Positions 59,872 to 64,000 of a stretch of DNA of 64,000 bases are shown here, piece after piece. Position 1 is the first letter of the stretch. Every line of letters starts with the position of its first letter. A model generated the notes under the pieces. It made no database searches. It was not told the origin of the DNA and worked only from the letters and a program-made list of their open reading frames with translations. Source of the stretch: Geminicoccus sp035556675 (GTDB lineage Bacteria > Pseudomonadota > Alphaproteobacteria > Geminicoccales > Geminicoccaceae); assembly GCF_035556675.1 (NCBI RefSeq), contig NZ_DATMFZ010000259.1, positions 1-64,000 of the forward strand, read 5' to 3'. Position numbers and translations under genes: made by a program.

Positions 59872-62004
59872 CTTGCTGGTGGGCTTCCAGGCATGGGCGC
59901 TGGCCTGGGCAACGGGCCGGGACGGCATGCCGAGCTCGCCGTCCTCCAGCCGCTTGATCTCGTCGCGCAGCCGGGCGGCCTCCTCGAACTCCAGGTTGCT
60001 GGCAGCCTTGCGCATCCGCTGCTCGAGTTCGCCGATATGGCGCTGCAGCTCCATGCCGGTGAGGATGGTCGGCTGGTCCTCGACCAGGTCCACCGTCACA
60101 TAGTCGCGCTCCGCCACGTCCTTCAGGATGTCGGCGATGTGCCGCTTGATGGTCTGCGGGGTGATGCCGTGCTCGGCATTGTGCGCGAGCTGCTTGGCCC
60201 GGCGGCGCTCGGTCTCGGCCAGGGCCGCCTCGATCGAGCGGGTGCGCTTGTCGGCATAGAGCACGACCTTGCCCTCGACGTTGCGGGCCGCCCGGCCGAT
60301 CGTCTGGACCAGCGAGGTTTCCGAGCGCAGATAGCCCTCCTTGTCGGCATCCAGGATCGCGACCAGCCCGCATTCGGGGATGTCCAGCCCCTCGCGCAGG
60401 AGGTTGATGCCGACCAGCACGTCGAACTTGCCGAGACGCAGGTCGCGGATGATCTCGATGCGCTCCAGGGTGTCGATGTCCGAGTGCATGTAGCGCACCT
60501 GGACGCCCTGCTCGTGCAGGTACTCGGACAGGTCCTCGGCCATCCGCTTGGTCAGGGTGGTGACCAGCGTGCGCAGGCCCTTCTCCTTGGCCAGGCCGAT
60601 CTCGTGCATCAGGTCGTCGACCTGGTGCTCGACCGGCCGGACCACGCAGACCGGGTCGACCAGCCCGGTCGGGCGGATGACCTGCTCGGAGAACACGCCG
60701 CCGGTCCGCTCCATCTCCCAGGAACCGGGCGTGGCCGAGACGAAGATCGTCTGCGGCCGCATCGCGTCCCATTCCTCGAACTTGAGCGGGCGGTTGTCTT
60801 TGCAGGATGGCAGGCGGAAGCCGAACTCGGACAGGATCGACTTGCGCGCGAAGTCGCCCTTGTACATGCCGCCCACCTGCGGGACGGTGACGTGGCTCTC
60901 GTCGACGATCAGCAGCGCGTTGTCCGGCAGGTACTCGAACAGGGTCGGCGGCGGCTCGCCGGGGGCGCGGCCGGTCAGATAGCGCGAATAGTTCTCGATG
61001 CCCGAGCACGACCCGGTGGTCAGGATCATCTCCAGGTCGGCCGTGGTGCGCTGCTCGATCCGTTCCGCCTCCAGGAGCTTGCCGGTCGCCCGGTAGTGCT
61101 CCAGCGTTTCCTTCAGCTCCTGCCGGATCCCCTCCACCGCCGCCTGCAGGGTGGGCTTGGGCGTCACGTAGTGGCTGTTCGGGTAGAGGCGGATCTGGTC
61201 CAGCTTCCCCAGCCGCTTGCCGGTGAGCGGGTCGATCTCCACCAGCGCGTCGACCGTGTCGCCGAACAGGTCGATCCGCCAGGCCTTGTCCTCCAGGTGC
61301 GCCGGGAAGATCTCGATCACGTCGCCCTTGGCGCGGAAGTTGCCGCGCGCCAGCTCCATGTCGTTGCGCTTGTACTGCAGCTCGACGAAGGCGCGCAGCA
61401 GCTTGGCCCGGTCGACCTTCTGCCCCCGCTTCAGGGTCATGGTCATCCGCGCATAGGTCTCGGGGCTGCCGATGCCGTAGATGCAGCTCACCGATGCCAC
61501 GATGATGACGTCGTCGCGCTCGAACAGGGCACGGGTCGCCGAGTGGCGCATCCGGTCGATCTGCTCGTTGATGGCCGAGGTCTTCTCAATATAGGTGTCG
61601 GTGCGGGCGACGTAGGCCTCGGGCTGGTAGTAGTCGTAGTACGAGACGAAGTACTCGACTGAGTTCTCCGGGAAGAAGCTCTTCATCTCGCCGTAGAGCT
61701 GCGCCGCCAGGATCTTGTTCGGCGCCAGGATCAGCGTCGGTCGCTGCAGGTTGCGTATGACGTTCGCCATGGTGAACGTCTTGCCGGAACCGGTGACGCC
61801 CAGGAGCACCTGGTCGCGCTCGCCGCGCAGGAGGCCCTCGGTCAGCTCCTGGATCGCCTGCGGCTGGTCGCCCGCCGGCTGATAGTCCGAGGCCAGCGTG
61901 AGCGCCTGCCCACCCTCCGGCCGCTGGATCAGCTCCGGGCTCTCCGCCACTGCCTTCAACAGGTCCAGACCAGCCAGTGCGTCCGTCGTGGGCAGCTTCG
62001 CCAT
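59806..62004 (-). CDS. uvrB: UvrABC system protein B
   Basis: DNA-damage recognition helicase of nucleotide excision repair. The ATP loop is GVTGSGKTFTMAN near residue 70; the damage-wedging beta-hairpin is YYDYYQPEAYV; helicase motifs include VDESHVTVPQ and QTIGRAARN. The C-terminal UVR motif LEFEEAARLRDEIKRLE binds UvrC. An extra Lys/Arg/Ala-rich tail follows. Length 732 aa, slightly longer than typical because of both ends. ATG at 62004. Confidence 0.98.
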   Translation of the reverse strand: MAKLPTTDALAGLDLLKAVAESPELIQRPEGGQALTLASDYQPAGDQPQAIQELTEGLLRGERDQVLLGVTGSGKTFTMANVIRNLQRPTLILAPNKILAAQLYGEMKSFFPENSVEYFVSYYDYYQPEAYVARTDTYIEKTSAINEQIDRMRHSATRALFERDDVIIVASVSCIYGIGSPETYARMTMTLKRGQKVDRAKLLRAFVELQYKRNDMELARGNFRAKGDVIEIFPAHLEDKAWRIDLFGDTVDALVEIDPLTGKRLGKLDQIRLYPNSHYVTPKPTLQAAVEGIRQELKETLEHYRATGKLLEAERIEQRTTADLEMILTTGSCSGIENYSRYLTGRAPGEPPPTLFEYLPDNALLIVDESHVTVPQVGGMYKGDFARKSILSEFGFRLPSCKDNRPLKFEEWDAMRPQTIFVSATPGSWEMERTGGVFSEQVIRPTGLVDPVCVVRPVEHQVDDLMHEIGLAKEKGLRTLVTTLTKRMAEDLSEYLHEQGVQVRYMHSDIDTLERIEIIRDLRLGKFDVLVGINLLREGLDIPECGLVAILDADKEGYLRSETSLVQTIGRAARNVEGKVVLYADKRTRSIEAALAETERRRAKQLAHNAEHGITPQTIKRHIADILKDVAERDYVTVDLVEDQPTILTGMELQRHIGELEQRMRKAASNLEFEEAARLRDEIKRLEDGELGMPSRPVAQASAHAWKPTSKSRAEKAREAKARARGRKRAGV

Positions 62005-62123
62005 GGTTCACCCGTCGCCGTTCATCCGCATGCGGTCCGACATGGTGGGGTCGCGCCGGCACCAGAACAAGAGGGGAACGGTGTGGCCATTCGGTCTCAC
62101 CCAGATGCCCGATGGGCTGACGC

Positions 62124-62460
62124 AACGACCGCCTGATCGACGGGACCGGCCTGGACCGCTTCCAGATCCTGCTCAAGGACACCCGCCGGAAAGCTACGAT
62201 CGCGGTCCCTCCGGCACCGACCGCATCGTCGACTTCACACGTGGGGCAACCAGATCGTCGTCAACCACTACAGCGAGTCTGGCTTCGGCGACCTGGACAG
62301 CAACGGCAACGGCGTCCTCGACGATGCCGACATGTTTGCCGAGACCGAGCGGCTGACCGATCAGGGGGTGCCGGAGCTGACGACCATGATCGACCTGGGT
62401 GCCGTCATGGCCAGGCTGCGCGGCGGCGACTTCCAGATCCGCGATGTCTCGCTCACTTGA
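62124..62460 (+). pseudogene. Broken C-terminal fragment of an RTX-like calcium-binding protein
   Basis: Three reading-frame pieces add up to one recognisable C-terminus. 62124-62190 reads NDRLIDGTGLDRFQILLKD, 62192-62244 reads SYDRGPSGTDRIVDFT, and 62245-62460 reads GNQIVVNHYSESGFGDLDSNGNG in two runs, then VLDDADMF and on to a stop. This is the end pattern of repeats-in-toxin surface proteins with an EF-hand-like DxDSNGNGxLDxxD loop. Two frameshifts, one beside a GGGG run at 62243, and the lack of any upstream repeat array suggest a decayed remnant. The rest of 62005-62477 shows nothing else. Confidence 0.6.
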
Positions 62461-62477
62461 GCCGCCCCTGCCGATGC

Positions 62478-63533
62478 CTACCGCAGGTCGACGCTGACCG
62501 GCGTACCCAGCATGTCGAACGGCAGCGGCTCGTCGGGCCGGATCACGATCGGCACGGCTCCGTCGCTGCGCACCCGGCCGCGCCCGCCCGCCAGATCGTC
62601 CAGCGGTGCCTTCAGCTCGACCCGCTCGATCTGGCCGGTGCGTGGTGCCGCCTCGCCCGGCAGGTCGATGCGCACCGGCAGGCCGGCAGCCAGCTCCCTG
62701 GCCTGGTCCAGCGGCAACATCGCCGTGACCTTGAGCGGCTCCTCGGCGGAGATCAGCAAAGCGGCGGTCGCCCCGGCACCGATGCCCGCCCCGTCCGCCA
62801 CCTTCCATTCGCCGAGCGTGCAGATGCAGGGCGAGCGCAGCTCGTACTCGGCGAGGTCGACTGCCCCGATCACCCGGGCGATCGGCGTGCCGACCTCGAC
62901 GATCTCGCCGATCGGGAAGCGCTCCAGCCGGCCGGCCACGGGCGCATTCAGCCGATAGACCGGCGCCTCGATCCGCGCATCGGTCACCTGGATCCGGTAG
63001 AAGCGCTGATACGCGCTCCAGCCGAGCACCGCCACCAGCGCCAGCCCCGCCAGGCCCATGATCGCCCAGCCCAGCGCCGTGCGTCCCTTGCCGGCACCAG
63101 CCGCCTGCGCTGACTGGCGCGGCGGCTGGAAGGATTCCCGGCCGAGCGCCACCAGCACGTCGCCGGGCGAGGCGATCTCGCCGGTCAGGTAGCGGTCGAC
63201 GATCTGCCGGAACAGGCTGATCTGGCCCTTGGTCATGCCGGTGAAGCGGCAGCCGAAGCGCGGTCGGTCCGGGAGGCGGTAGATCAGCTCCGCCTCCAGA
63301 TGCATGGTCAGCTCGAAGTCCTCGAACGGCAGCTCCAGGGTGACCGGGAAGACCTCGCCCTCGCGCAGCTTGGGCGGCTCGGATTCGATCCCCAGCCCGC
63401 CCAGCGACCAGTCGTCGACCTGGTACCAGTCCCCGGCGATCTCCGCGCGGATCGGGATCTTCAGCCGGACATGCTGGCGATGGATCTCCGCCTCGTGGAC
63501 GACCACTGCTTCATTCATGCCCTGGTTCGACAT
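62478..63533 (-). CDS. alg44: PilZ-domain membrane protein, Alg44-like
   Basis: A 351-residue protein. An N-terminal PilZ domain (about 15-120) shows both c-di-GMP motifs: RQHVR (RxxxR) and DDWSLGG (D/NxSxxG). One membrane helix (about 152-172) follows, then a HlyD-type periplasmic domain. This is the architecture of Alg44, which activates the alginate polymerase Alg8 on binding c-di-GMP. The ATG at 63533 directly follows the stop of an Alg8-like gene. The symbol rests on architecture and this pairing; the polymer might not be alginate. Confidence 0.75.
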   Translation of the reverse strand: MSNQGMNEAVVVHEAEIHRQHVRLKIPIRAEIAGDWYQVDDWSLGGLGIESEPPKLREGEVFPVTLELPFEDFELTMHLEAELIYRLPDRPRFGCRFTGMTKGQISLFRQIVDRYLTGEIASPGDVLVALGRESFQPPRQSAQAAGAGKGRTALGWAIMGLAGLALVAVLGWSAYQRFYRIQVTDARIEAPVYRLNAPVAGRLERFPIGEIVEVGTPIARVIGAVDLAEYELRSPCICTLGEWKVADGAGIGAGATAALLISAEEPLKVTAMLPLDQARELAAGLPVRIDLPGEAAPRTGQIERVELKAPLDDLAGGRGRVRSDGAVPIVIRPDEPLPFDMLGTPVSVDLR

Positions 63534-64000
63534 TCAACGTCCTTCGAGCGGCAACGGCAGGACTCCAGTCCAGATCGCGAGCACGGCGACGAGTGCCAGG
63601 ACGCCCAGGAGCTGGCAGTAGACGGCACCCGCCTCGATCAGGACTGCCCGCCAGCCGGTGGCGACCGCGCGGCTGGCGATGTTCTGGCGGGTCCAGCGCT
63701 GCCTGTCCAACCGGAACAGGGCGCGGCCCTTGACCAGGGCCAGCGCCACCTGGTCGTACCAGAGCAGGAGCGGCCAGCTCCCCTCCACCCGGTTGCGGGT
63801 GGTGAGCAGGAGCAGGGTCTGCAGGGAGCGGGTGAACATCACCCAGAGCAGGTAGAACAGGAGCGCCCAGGGGGTGCGGGTGAAGGACAGCAGCAGCGCC
63901 ACGATCGGGCCGACCAGCGGCGTCCAGATCGAGATGCGCTGGTCGAGCAGCGTCCACCACAGGAACGGACCGACCCGGGCCGGCCCCAGCGCCAGCGCCC
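63534..64000 (-). CDS. alg8: Alg8-like polysaccharide synthase, partial (C-terminal part only)
   Basis: The frame enters from the right edge and ends at 63534, so the N-terminus and catalytic domain are outside. What is visible are hydrophobic segments (PIVALLLSFT, FYLLWVMFTRSLQTLLLL), then LLWYDQVALALVKGRALFRLDRQRWTRQ, resembling the C-terminus of Alg8, the GT2 mannuronan synthase, and one more membrane helix. The stop is followed directly by the alg44-like ATG. Confidence is limited because the glycosyltransferase motifs cannot be seen. Confidence 0.65.
   Translation of the reverse strand, partial: ALALGPARVGPFLWWTLLDQRISIWTPLVGPIVALLLSFTRTPWALLFYLLWVMFTRSLQTLLLLTTRNRVEGSWPLLLWYDQVALALVKGRALFRLDRQRWTRQNIASRAVATGWRAVLIEAGAVYCQLLGVLALVAVLAIWTGVLPLPLEGR

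Noticed and set aside
1..64000. Insertion sequences, prophage genes, integrases and tRNA genes
   Set aside because: No transposase or integrase motif, terminal inverted repeat or tRNA cloverleaf was seen; the window reads as core chromosome apart from the two remnants noted.

Overview
The window is very GC-rich, densely packed bacterial chromosome. The gene set points to an alphaproteobacterium, probably Rhodospirillales or Geminicoccales-like: a complete dcw cluster ending in lpxC, MurE with a meso-diaminopimelate motif, the argH/lptM/lysA/TIGR02302 block, a SAM-II riboswitch before metA, and ftsEX divergent from an MJ0042 zinc-ribbon gene. The placement is inferred from gene content and order; no phylogeny was run. 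Translation often starts at TTG or GTG, and many genes overlap by 1 to 23 bases.

Layout. 1-1.8 kb holds the 3'-truncated end of a PLP-dependent D-threonine aldolase-like gene and a small membrane-anchored coiled-coil protein. 1.9-20.7 kb, all minus strand, is the cell wall and division cluster in transcription order rsmH-ftsL-ftsI-murE-murF-mraY-murD-ftsW-murG-murC-murB-ddl-ftsQ-ftsA-ftsZ-lpxC. There is no mraZ; its usual place is an intergenic region with three DnaA-box-like sites. RNase P RNA follows at 21.2-21.6 kb. 21.6-27.7 kb (minus) carries an AmpD-like amidase, a TIGR02302 membrane protein, lysA, an LptM-like lipoprotein and argH. 27.7-29.2 kb (plus) has a TlpA-like thioredoxin and an exported SGNH hydrolase, closed by a 17-bp perfect hairpin.

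29.4-39.6 kb (plus) is the most distinctive region. It is a tight nine-gene operon: a four-gene polyamine-type ABC importer, a thiamine-diphosphate decarboxylase resembling 2-ketoarginine decarboxylase, a nitrilase-family amidase, guanidinobutyrase, a flavin amino-acid 2-monooxygenase and a GABA-type aminotransferase. Together these predict breakdown of L-arginine (or a related guanidino amino acid) through 4-guanidinobutyrate to GABA, with enzymes for both the oxygenase (amide) and oxidase (keto-acid) outcomes of the flavoenzyme.

39.7-51.7 kb (minus) is glycogen metabolism: glgP, then glgC-glgA-pgm-glgX::malQ (one 1354-residue fusion) and an SDR gene. 52-53.5 kb (plus) has a SAM-II riboswitch, metA predicted to use acetyl-CoA, and a Gdx/SugE guanidinium exporter with a possible degenerate guanidine-II element in its leader. 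53.6-59.6 kb holds a secreted protein of unknown function, a methyltransferase, gloB, ftsX-ftsE, a zinc-ribbon protein and tadA. 59.6-64 kb holds a VapB-like remnant, uvrB, a broken calcium-binding (RTX-type) gene and the start of an alginate-type alg44/alg8 polymerase pair that runs off the right edge.
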